Shown here piece by piece: positions 11,670 through 22,600 of a stretch of 64,000 nt of DNA (the stretch's first letter is position 1; each line of letters begins with the position of its first letter). Below the pieces are notes generated by a model. The model was not told where the DNA came from. It worked only from the letters and a program-made list of their open reading frames with translations, and did no database searches. The stretch lies in NCBI GenBank assembly GCA_950097015.1, contig CATNEN010000039.1:16524501-16588500 (forward strand). The letters run 5' to 3'. Both the position numbers and the translations under genes were made by a program. This DNA is from Macrostomum hystrix (lineage: Eukaryota > Platyhelminthes > Macrostomidae).

Positions 11670-11918
11670 CTATGATCTTCCGTAGCCACGTTTCTTGCGC
11701 CAGTACCACTTCTTTGCGGAGCCAGCAACCGACTGCAGCTCATCTGGTTCCATTATGTCGTCAAGGGTTCGCGCCGGATTTTCAGCTGCAGCCTGGGCGT
11801 CATCCGAGTCGACGAGTTGCTGTCTAGACGGCGAATCATCAGCGGCAAAAGCGTGGACTGCGGTGGATGCCGCCAACACAGTGATTAGAAGAACAAGTGA
11901 AACTGCCTCGGGCTTCAT
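11670..11918 (-). CDS. Small secreted protein, candidate neuropeptide prohormone
   Basis: 82 residues in one exon, ATG at 11918, stop at 11670. Residues 1-25 form a good signal peptide (KPEAVSLVLLITVLAASTAV then HAFA). An acidic spacer follows (DDSPSRQQLVDSDDAQ..EPDELQS), typical of a precursor region. The C-terminus reads AKKWYWRKKRGYGRS. It has a dibasic KK, a tribasic KKR and a GR, so convertase processing could release WYWR- and GYG-type fragments. The Gly before Arg in GYGRS could allow amidation. No repeated peptide copies and no cysteines are present. The signal peptide and basic sites are visible; a hormone role is inference. A basic antimicrobial tail is an alternative. Confidence 0.55.
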   Translation of the reverse strand: MKPEAVSLVLLITVLAASTAVHAFAADDSPSRQQLVDSDDAQAAAENPARTLDDIMEPDELQSVAGSAKKWYWRKKRGYGRS

Positions 11919-11939
11919 CTTCTAAAGGCTTATGGAATT

Positions 11940-12463
11940 TCTAAAGTGGTCTGATAAGATTTCATATTAGCAACAATCGGGTAATACATATACTAAGAGT
12001 TGAGCGCACATCTGGGATTTGCAGACATCTGCTCAGACATCCTGGAGAAGTGCATGCTCGCAAACTCGACAGTTTTCTACTTATAATTGCCACATCATGG
12101 AGATTCGCCAGTTTCACATTAATACTGCTGTGCGGACTTCGCGTGTGTTTTAAGATCTATTTTGCTACAGAGACAGTAGAATAAGTTGAGTTGAATTCAG
12201 TTTCAAGTATAGAACTCATGAGAATTGTACACATGACACATTTGAGTCTAAAAATAACTGCCAGCATTCTGCTTGCTCGGTGAAGTAGACGTTAAAGTTT
12301 AGCCCTAGCAAGAAGGCTGTGGGCAGTGGCCTATGCATCAGTAGGTGAGTAGACTCGTAGCCAGCTAAGAGACAATTTGTCCATCCACTGTCTCATGAGC
12401 ACACACGCAGTTACTGTACGTCACACAGACATTACATGTGCTCTAAATTTTTCGTTTTCATCT
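11940..12463. other. Spacer, no gene seen
   Basis: Upstream flank of the small secreted-protein gene. No repeat or ORF of note before the second 31/32-bp array. Confidence 0.4.
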
Positions 12464-12960
12464 AATGTTTGTGAGTAACACGCTTGTCCTGAAGCATTGT
12501 TTATGAGTAACACGCTTGTCCTGAAGCATGTTTGTGAGTAACACGCTTGTCCTGAAGCATGTTTGTGAGTAACACGCTTGTCCTGAAGCATTGTTTATGA
12601 GTAACACGCTTGTCCTGAAGCATGTTTGTGAGTAATACGCTTGTCCTGAAGCATGTTTGTGAGTAACACGCTTGTCCTGAAGCATTGTTTATGAGTAACA
12701 CGCTTGTCCTGAAGCATGTTTGTGAGTAACACGCTTGTCCTGAAGCATGTTTGTGAGTAACACGCTTGTCCTGAAGCATTGTTTATGAGTAACACGCTTG
12801 TCCTGAAGCATGTTTGTGAGTAACACGCTTGTCCTGAAGCATGTTTGTGAGTAACACGCTTGTCCTGAAGCATTGTTTATGAGTAACACGCTTGTCCTGA
12901 AGCATGTTTGTGAGTAATACGCTTGTCCTGAAGCATGTTTGTGAGTAATACGTTTTTAGT
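12464..12960. repeat. 31/32-bp minisatellite, array 2
   Basis: About 16 units of the same repeat as 8608-10030 (core GTGAGTAACACGCTTGTCCT), mixing GCATG and GCATTG units, the latter commonly followed by TTTATGAG. The last unit decays at about 12950 (TTTTTAGTGAAGC). Confidence 0.95.
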
Positions 12961-13705
12961 GAAGCATGTTTGCAGTTACTAAATTGCTACTGGGCATTGA
13001 AGTTAATCGCTTGGCTTTAAACTAAAAATAACAAAGACGAACGGTAACTTTATTTGTAGCGTAGTTCAAAATAAAAAACAAGTGCATAACGTTAGAAAAT
13101 CATCAATAATGATTTATTAAGAAATTAAATTTAAACAAATTAAAACAAAACCACCTTTAGCACTGCTTGAACCTACAGGTAAGATTTCGCAGTCTAAAAA
13201 ATAAAGACATATTTTATTGGATATAAAGAATTTGGTATCACAGACACTGTGTAGAGCCCAGCGTAGAAAAAAATGTGGAATGTCAGACATGAAAATAAAA
13301 TAGAGTTAGACAAAAGTTAAAAAGTTTTACTATCAAAGAGATATAATATCCATAGACATGGAGAATAGTAAATTTATACACAAGATAGATAGGAAATACA
13401 AGTGGAGAGGGTGGTATATAGTTATTAATGACCCGACATTGTCATGGTCTAGAAATGGTTTCTGTCTTATAAGGCAAGAAGGTAATCAACTGATTGACAC
13501 GGAATAAGAAAAATGGTGCAGCGATATGAAAGTACTTTTACAATGTGTTTTATATATACGCAGGATAAGCTTGATTTAAGTCACGAAGAATTTTCTATAA
13601 ATTCTATTGCTTACTACTGTTAGTAATAAAATATGGTGCGTCAAAAATTGTTTTCTATGTCAATAGAAATTTTTCATGTTAGAAATTCGATTGGTAACTC
13701 AACAC
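12961..13705. other. AT-rich 3' flank of the Gln-rich gene
   Basis: AT-rich with no coding signal. It is probably 3' UTR and spacer downstream of the minus-strand gene ending at 13706. Confidence 0.4.
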
Positions 13706-15903
13706 TCAACTTTGAGCACACTGACTGCGCGAACGGCCATTTCCGTTGCCGCTAATAGCAGGCCCCGCCGCTAAAGATGGAGTAGACGAGAACTGCTGCT
13801 GCTGCTGCTGCTGCTGCTGCCTTCTAGCGCCAGCCTTTAGTGGAACCGGAACACCAGAGCTTCGCCTTTGGCCAGGCACTGGCGCTGGAAAATTGGACAT
13901 CGACGAAGTTGGCAACGCCTGTACCAACGCTGGCTGCTGTTGCTGCTGCTGCTGCTGCTGGCTAGACAGAAACAGCTGCTGGCTTGTCTGCGGCAATGGC
14001 CGGCGCAGATGATAGCCAACACTGCCGGATAGCATCAGGTCGTCCGTTGTGAGATAAGTTGGATCCAAATCGGCGGCAATGTTTCTGGCTGGCATCGGTG
14101 CAGCCTGATGATTGGTTGACGCAGCAGATGGCTGTGCGGCCGATGACGTGGTGGCCTGGTTAGGCAATCTGGTTGACATCAAAGGACTGTCCGCAAAGTA
14201 ATAGGCGGATACTGGCCGCTGCTTGCTCTGCTGCTGCTGCAGTCTTTGTTCAGGCACTTGATTATGCATCGTTGCTAGCACTTCGCGTTGTTGCTGCTGT
14301 GATATTTGCTGTTGCTTTTGCTGCTGCTGTTCTAGTCTTGGTTGTTGTTGCTGCTGCTGCTGCTGCTGTCTTTGTTGCTGCCTCTGAATTGGCGGCTCTT
14401 GCTTCTGAAGTCTTTGTTGCTGCTGTTGAATTGGTGGCTGTTGCTGCTGTAGTCTTTGTTGCTGTTGTAGTATTTGTTGCTGCTGTTGAATTGGTGGCTG
14501 TTGCTGTAGTCTTTGTTGCTGTTGTAGTATTTGTTGCTGCTGTTGAATTGGTGGCTGTTGCTGCTGTAGTCTTTGTTGCTGTTGTAGTATTTGTTGCTGC
14601 TGTTGAATCAATGACTCTTGCTGCTTTAGTCTTTGTTGCTGCTGCTGAATGGGCTGCAGTTGTTCCTGTAATCTTTGTTGCTGCTGCTGAATAAGCGGCT
14701 GTGTCTGAGTACCATTTGTTGGTCGTTGTTGCTGAAGTTTTTGTAGCGAAACCTGTTGCTGCTGACCGCCAAAAGGCTGAGACTGATTTAAGTTTGACCT
14801 GAATTAAATTAATGAAACAGAGAGCGAGGTTGTTGCCACGGATAGCGAAGGATCGAACAAGGGATTGAAAGGATTAGGGATAGGGATGAAGGATCGAACA
14901 AGGGATTGAAAGGATTAGGGATAGGAATAATTGAACCATATTAGAGGGTTAGAACCTACCTTGGCTCCGGCGGTTGAGGCGGCCGCTCATTAAGCCCATT
15001 GACCCCAGAATCAGCTGCCACAGCTGCGGCTGTCACAGCCTGCCTCAAAGACTGTCTCGTGTGAGCGTAACGCGACGGTGGCGCGTCGAATACTCCGCTG
15101 ATCGCAACGGCGCCTCCGTCGACTACAACTGCGCCGGCCAAAGAGGAGGCGAAAAGCAATCCGCCGGCGCTGTTGGCCGGATTGTCGTAGATTGGCGAGC
15201 CAGGAGCCACCACGGGCAGGCCAAGATCTTGTTCGTCATCGTGTCGAAACCGACTGGCACCGGCGCTGCCACCAGTCTGCACCCAGGCATCGACGCTGCG
15301 CGATCGCTGATGCTGTTGACGATGCCGGCGATGTCTGGCGCGTCGACGTCGATGCCGACGATGATGACGACGCAATCGATAGCGGCACTCGTCGAGTTCG
15401 GCTATGCATCTGGCAAGGCTAGCGTCGGCTTGTTCAATTTCTGACATCAGCCTGGCTAGCTGGGACTCGCTGTCATGAATGCGCCTGGCCAGAGTTGCGT
15501 CGCCGCTGCCGACGCCACTTCGACTGGCCGGAACAACGGCTGGCTCGCTGTCAGAGAATTGTCGTCGACAATAATCAGCTTGTTCGCCGAGCTGTCTTAG
15601 GCGATCCTCCAGTTGGCGTCTACGCGTCAACAGCGCAGCTTCCTGATCCTCCAACGAGTCGCTGTCGGCCGCGTCTAAATCGCCAGCGCCACTAGAGTTA
15701 AGATTTCCGTCGTCACTTTCAACATCGACAGGACGCAAAGTCGTGTTGTTATCGTCGTCGGCGCCGCCCCAGCGTCGAGCCAGATGGGCAGCCAAATCGG
15801 CGTCGCGGTCGCAGAGCTCCCGAGTGGCTTGCACCTGACGGAATCTGTCCAGCTGCTGCTGGCTCAGGGCCCGAGCCTGCTTTAGCATGCGCTGCTGCTG
15901 CAT
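13706..15903 (-). CDS. Gln-rich coiled-coil protein (unrecognised)
   Basis: Two exons: 15903-14960 and 14798-13706, joined AG|GTAGGT to TAATTCAG in phase 2, giving 678 residues. An in-frame TGA lies just upstream of the ATG, supporting this start. The N-terminus (MQQQRMLKQARALSQQQLDRF..CDRDADLAAHLARRWGG) and the stretch LEDQEAALLTRRRQLEDRLRQLGEQ-type (written in part) are predicted coiled coil. Next come a second helical block (ESQLARLMSEIEQADASLA), an Arg/His-rich stretch (RRHHRRHRRRR) and a polar linker. Exon 2 is dominated by QQQQQRLQ/QQQQQILQ/PPIQ repeats, followed by Ser/Ala-rich sequence and two shorter Q runs. I do not recognise the family. Adaptor, RNA-granule or transcription-related roles are possible for such Q-rich proteins but not shown. 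CAG tracts make its length likely polymorphic. Confidence 0.7.
14244..14760 (-). repeat. Coding CAG/CAA repeat with a larger imperfect period
   Basis: Minus-strand CAG/CAA repeat encoding poly-Gln interrupted by L, R, I and P. The motifs PPIQQQQQ, ILQQQQ and RLQQQ recur in a regular order several times between about 14440 and 14610, so blocks longer than a single codon have also been duplicated. It lies wholly inside exon 2 of the Gln-rich gene. Confidence 0.85.
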
Positions 15904-16647
15904 AGCTTTTCACTTTTTTAATTTAATATCCTAATATCTCTGACACACTACTGCTTCGAGTAGTTGAGTAACGTAAGTTACTTTCCTTTTTCGATTTTTG
16001 GCTGAAAAAAGAGCAGGTATATTTATTAGTTTATATATAAGTAGAGATCACACCAAAAATAGCTGGGCCATATGTACAGTTGCCCAGTCTACGGGCATTA
16101 GAGAGAAGACCGCAGAGCCACTAAAGTTTCTACCTATTTTCTACCCATGACAAGAACGGTTTACTCTGTACTCAAGATTCGAACTCGTGACCTTTTAAAT
16201 TTCAATAATTAGAAATTCTAAGATTTTTTTAAAAAATACAAAAGACAAATGCACATATTTAGGACTAATTGCGTGTTTCATTTTAACGATGATGTTTATT
16301 TAAATGGGAACTAATTAATTTGAACTAGAAAAGAAATGCAATCGTATTTAATTTCAAATAAATAAGACAAACTAGTAAATTGCACACAAATAACACACGA
16401 GGGGATGCTTAAATCGCATTGTTCAAAGCTTTTTACCAGAAAATAATTTTTTGTCGATGATACAAGAAAAGTACTATAGAGTCAGCGAGGAGACACAGTG
16501 AGAAAATTCAAAGTAAAATATAACACTTAAAACTAGGGCAAAAAAGTACGCCCATTATCGCTATTTAAGTATGACATTTTCCTAAATAACACTACTAATA
16601 GTAGGCTATAATTTTCAGATTGTTTCATAAAGTTCGCAACATATTGG
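15904..16647. other. AT-rich spacer between NUP133 and the Gln-rich gene
   Basis: No coding signal. Minus-strand AATAAA (TTTATT on plus) near 16289 and 16021 could serve NUP133. A B-box-like GATTCGAACTCGTGACC at about 16177 is probably a tRNA-derived fragment. Confidence 0.4.
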
Positions 16648-19600
16648 CTAGCAGGCCAACAACGGAGCGGCCCTCTCGTGCAATGCCTTGGCGTGATATT
16701 CGAAGCGCGGATCTGAGCGCAACTCTGGCGGGACAGCGGGACACTGCAGCAGCCGATGTACAGCCGGCGGCATCGCCTGCTCAATCTGGCGCTGCTGCTG
16801 CTGACTCGGCCGACCGTCTAAAAGCAACAGGTCGGAGCTGAGCAGCTCAGCTGTGCGAATAAATACACTGTCGGAGCCGCTGGCGTTCTCGCTTTGTGCC
16901 ATAGACATCATCGAGGCGTCAGTGTGCTGATGCTGCAGTCGCTGTTGTTCCAGCTCCTGACTATTGCGCCAGTCGGCTAGCAGGGCCCTGGCCCAGATAA
17001 GGGTGCGCAGGGCGTCGCGCTCGTCTGTCTCGGTTAGATAGGCCAGCAGGTCTAGTGCGCGTTTGAAATGCAGCTCAGACTGATCAATGCGATCGGCTAG
17101 GCCGCTGAATCGATCGATTAGTTCGGCGGCTGTGTACACTCTGGTGTGACGCTGCTGCTGCTGATCCGGATCCCGATGCCTGCCGCCCTTCGGATCTTCA
17201 GCGTCATCATCTGAATAAATAGGAATGTACTATAGTAAGCCATGCCCCAAAACCGGCCCGTTTTCCCTTTCAACAAATATAGTATCCTGTCTCATCTCTG
17301 CCGCATCTGATCTCTCCCGTGTCTCATCTCTGCCGCGTCTGATCTCTCCCGTGTCTCATCTCTCCCGTGTCTGATCTGTCCCGTGTCTCATCTCTCCCGT
17401 GTCTCATCTCTGCCGCGTCTGATCTCTCCCGTGTCTCATCTCTCCCGTGTCTCATCTGTCCCGTGTCTCATCTCTCCCGTGTCTTATCTGTCCCGTGTCT
17501 CATCTCTCCCGTGTCTTATCTTTAGGTTTTCTCAGTGACCCGCAAGCTAATAAGTTTGCCGACCCCAGCTCTAATCTAACCACTAGGCTACAGCCCCCTA
17601 CGGATCGGCCCAATAACATGCAGGTACACTAACCATTGTCCTCCTGATCGCTAATAGCATCCTGCGGCAGGTAGTCCTGATAATCCAACAGTTCTAAGCC
17701 GCGATTAGCCGCTCGCAGAGCCTCAGCCATGCCGCCGCTGCCTCCGCCGGCGCCGCTTGCCAAATAAGCCAGTTTGGCCATAGACAGCAGGCTACGCTTA
17801 CGGCTGGCCAGTCGCTTCTCGCCTCTTGCCAGCGCAGACAGGGTGGACCCGGCGCGACCAAATTGACCAGAAGCGACTTCTTGAAGCCAGGCCAGCGGTT
17901 GCGTGTCCGGATGTTGATGCTGCTGCTGCTGATGCTGCTGCTGCTGATGCACAGTCATGCGCAGCAGTCGGCCCCGCTTGCCAGTGCGCAAATAATAAGC
18001 AGCCAAATGAGTTGAAAAGCCGGACAATTGGGCCTGATAGCGAGACAGCATCTGCTGCTGATCCTGACTGTCTGGGGCGCTCTCGCAAATCTGAATCAGC
18101 AGGTCAAATTCACGATAGCGCTCCGCTAGGGCTACGGCCCGGTCCGGGGCGTCGCATTTCTCCCACAGGGCGAATAGCAGTTCGCGTCTAAAAATGCAAG
18201 ATTGGTCACAAACAAACACTTGCAAATTCTAGCTTATTGAACTGACATTCTCAAATCCTAGAGCTGACATTCTCAAATGCTAGAGCTGACATTCTCAAAT
18301 GCTAGAGCTGACATTCTCAAATCCTAGAGCTGATATTCTCAAATCCAATAGCTGACATTCTCAAATGCTAGAGCTGACATTCTCAAATCCTAGAGCTGAT
18401 ATTCTCAAATCCTAGAGCTGATATTCTCAAATCCTAGAGCTGACATTCTGAAATCCTAGAGCTGACATTCTTAAATCCTAGAGCTGACATTCTTAAATCC
18501 TAGAGCTGATATTCTCAAATCCTAGAGCTGATATTCTCAAATCCTAGAACTGACATTCTCAAATCTTTGAGCTGACATTCTCAAATCCTAGAACTGACAG
18601 TCTCTAATCCTAGAGCTGACATTCTCAAATCCTTAAAAGAAATTACCTGACATCCTCGAAACGGTCGCCACCACTGAGACTGGCAAGCAGCAAGTCCAGG
18701 CACTCGGCAGTATCGGACAGCAGTTCGGCTCGCACTCGGGCCTCAGAAACACTTTGGCCAAGGTGGCCAATTAGTTGACTAGCGATGCCGTGCAGCCATT
18801 GGCCAGAACGATCGTAATCTAGCCAGCGAGACTGCTGCTGCTGCTGCTGTTGTTGTTGCATTTGAAGCACTCTACCCTCGCTTCCGCCTCCCAGACGATC
18901 GGTGGAACGCCTGTAGGACAGCAGATCTCGCGCTAGGCCGGCCATTAAAGAGCCGGCATCAAGGAAGAATGCGTTCAACTCGCGCGCAGTTCGACTGGCT
19001 GACTGGCGGGCCTGCTCAAGCAGCTGGGCGAGGGCCGGAAACAGCTCAGCTGTGCGACTCACCTGGAGGGTTGAAATTTACTTATTTAATAATTCTACCA
19101 CTGTCACTCTGATATATATAATATTCCCCCTATATCTCTTCACTAATCTTCTGATCACGTTCTAATGTCAGCTTCCCAAATATCCCACTCGTATACTTTT
19201 CCTTATTCTTTCTTCCCAAATCTCTCATTCCTGAATTTCTTCCCTAATCTCTCACTCCTATCTTTCTTCCCAAATCTCTCATTCCTGAATTTCTTCCCTA
19301 ATCTCTCACTCCTATCTTTCTTCCCTAATCTCTCACTCCTATCTTTCTTCCCTAATCTCTCACTCCTATCTTTCTTCCCTAATCTCTCATTCCTATCTTT
19401 CTTCCCTAATCTCTCACTCGTATCTTTCTTCCCTAATCTCTCATTCCTATCTTTCTTCCCTAATCTCTCATTCCTATCTTTCTTCCCTAATCTCTCACTC
19501 CTATCTTTCTTCCCTAATCCACCAGCCATATTTTCCCGAACTGATCCCATCCAGCAGAATCCCCGATTGAAACCTCTCGATAGAACAGGTCGCTAGCAGT

Positions 19601-22600
19601 CAGTGCCATTGCGCCTGGCTGCACACCAACGGAAGCCGTTGCCAGCCTGTCGCCGACCACCCGGCCAATGACAGACTCGAACAGGGAGCCGGCGGAAGCG
19701 GAGCCGGCTGCGGAAGAGCGCAGCTGAGCCAGGCGAATGGCCCTGGCAGCCAAGGCCATCTCGGCGAGGTCGTGCAGATCGGCTAGGCGGAGCCCCGGCG
19801 GCGGGCAGGTCAGAAGGCCGGCTTCGTTGAGAAATTTCAAGTACTGACTTATCCATTGACGCTTATCGTCTAAAACGCGTTCGATAATCACAGAGGTTGA
19901 GCCGATGGAGCTGCAGTGCTGCCTGAAGTCGGCATTCGATGAAGCTTCGACGGTGTCGTCAGCTTCCGATGGCCAACGCGGATCGGCAGTTGGCGGCCGG
20001 TCCAACAGATAGGCGCCGAAATTTAAAAAGGCCGATGATAACTGATGCTCGACATTTGATGAATCCGAAGACGACGATGACGACGAAGCTGCGGCGGCTG
20101 CGCACATTGATGCCAGGGCGTCTAGGCACTGACGATCCTGCCTGGAGCCGCCGCTGGCGAAGTAGGCGCGAAACGCTGCGGCTAGAAGCGAGCGGCTATT
20201 GCGCGTATCCGATGACATCGAAGCCGCCTGCTGCTGGGCACCCGGCCGGCGCACCGAACCACTAGAAACTGAGGCCGCTGCTGCTGCTGCTGCTGCGGCG
20301 GCGGCGGCCACGGTATTGTGCTGGTAAATTGTTCGTAAAGATTGAAATGGACACGGACATGGACACCCGACGTCAATTACCCTACTATAGTTGCTACAAT
20401 TACCCAACGCATTCTAACGCTCAGGATTATCAGCTGAAGTATTGGAAATATTTGCATATATTTTACTCAACCTTGTTGCCCTACTTACAGTAATGCTGTT
20501 AGCATATAAGCAAGGAAAATTGATGACGAAAAACTTACCATAGAAGCATGCTGCTGCTGCTGCTGTTGCTGATGATGATGATTGACAGCCTGCAGTGCGG
20601 CAACGCCTAGCCGTCTAGTACAGAAGTAGGTACCCTCGCCGGCTAGACAGCCAACGCCGAGCAGTTTATCCCCGGTTTGAGATAGCAACAATTTGGCATG
20701 CGATTGGCCAGTGAATCCGTCAATAGCCAGCAGGGCTTCGGGTGAGCACAACAGCAGTACTGGACTAGCTAGAAGCTGGTCTGTAGCTCGCAAGCAGGGT
20801 AGGTGCTGATTAATATCGTTAAATATCTGTTCGCCGAGCAGCAACAGGTGAGTGAGGGCGCCAGTAGATGGGTCCACCTGGATGAATGAGTTTTTAGTAA
20901 AAAATCGAAATAAAACTACAATTAGCATTTTTAAGAAATCTACGACAATTGAAAGCTCACGACAAATAAAAAACCACGGCTGGCAGATTTCTTTATAAAA
21001 AATAATTATTTATAGCTAATCAGAACCATCAGACTGTAAATAGCTCACAGCCAATCAGAACCATCAGACTGTAAATAGCTCACAGCCAATCAGAACCATC
21101 AGACTGTATGTAGCTTACAGCCAATCAGAACCATCAGACTGTATATAGCTCACAGCCAATCAGAACCATCAGACTGTATGTAGCTTACAGCCAATCAGAA
21201 CCATAAGACTGTATATAGCTCACAGCCAATCAGAACCATCAGACTGTATATAGCTCACAGCCAATCAGAACCATCAGACTGTATGTAGCTCAAAGCCAAT
21301 CAGAACATCAGTATCCAATTATGCGCACGGTCAAAAGATTGTTTTAAACAGCAATCAGAGCAGCCCATACGAACTCACCTGAACGCAGACAATGGTGTTA
21401 TTGCAACTATCTCCGCCATTGTTGCCAAGGGTCGCAGAGCACGCAACCCACAGGTGGCCAGTCTCCGGTGTTAACTCCAAATCGAGTAGGTGAACATTAT
21501 TGCAGGCCAGTTGTCTACTAGAAGACAACTCATTGGCAACCAGCCTAGCAACCGGTAGGCTGCCCAGGTGGGTCTCGGTTGGAGGCGAGCCCCCGGGGCC
21601 GAAATCTAGACGCCACCTCTCGATCTGATTTGAGTAGCGAATAGGTCAAGGTGAGGCCAATAAGTATTACAAAACTTATATTCGAAATTCGAGACCTCAT
21701 TTAAACTGCCTCAAATCCTTAGTTCGATACCTCACTTAAAATTATACATCACCCTTGGCTTAATACCTCAAACTAATCACCTAAATTGCCTGACATTCAT
21801 GGGTCGATACCTAATATAAAGTATCCGAAATCCTTAGGTCGATACCTCACTAAAAGTATCTGAATACTTTTCGATACCTTACTTAAGTATCATAAATCCT
21901 TGGTTCGATAACTCATCTAACCTGACTGACATCCTTGGTTCGATACCTCATCTAAAATCCTTGATTCGATACCTTATCTAAAATCCTTGGTTCGATACCT
22001 CACCTGAATTATCCAAAATTGTTTGTTCGATACCTCACTTAAAATTATACATCACCCTTGGCTTAATACCTCAAACTAATCACCTAAATTGCCTGACATT
22101 CATGGGTCGATACCTAATATAAAGTATCCGAAATCCTTAGGTCGATACCTCACTAAAAGTATCTGAATACTTTTCGATACCTTACTTAAGTATCATAAAT
22201 CCTTGGTTCGATAACTCATCTAACCTGACTGACATCCTTGGTTCGATACCTCATCTAAAATCCTTGATTCGATACCTTATCTAAAATCCTTGGTTCGATA
22301 CCTCACCTGAATTATCCAAAATTGTTTGTTCGATACATCACTTAAAATATCTAAAAAAATGGTTCGATACCACACCTAACTTACATCCCTGGTTCGATAC
22401 CTCATTTTAACAATTCAGTCGCTAAAAAAACAACTAGGGGACTGACCTGCCCGCCGGTGCCAATGAGGTATACGAAGCATCGAGCCTCAACGCCACCGCC
22501 AACGCCGCCACCAGAACCGGCGATCTGACGCTCCGGCGAAGTTTCGATGCTGATCCGGAAGGCGCCAACACCTGGCGCCGATGCGGCCGGATCTCCGCAG

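Noticed and set aside
14173-14694. Plus-strand Ala/Val-rich ORF
   Set aside because: Antisense shadow of the CAG/CAA tract in the Gln-rich gene.
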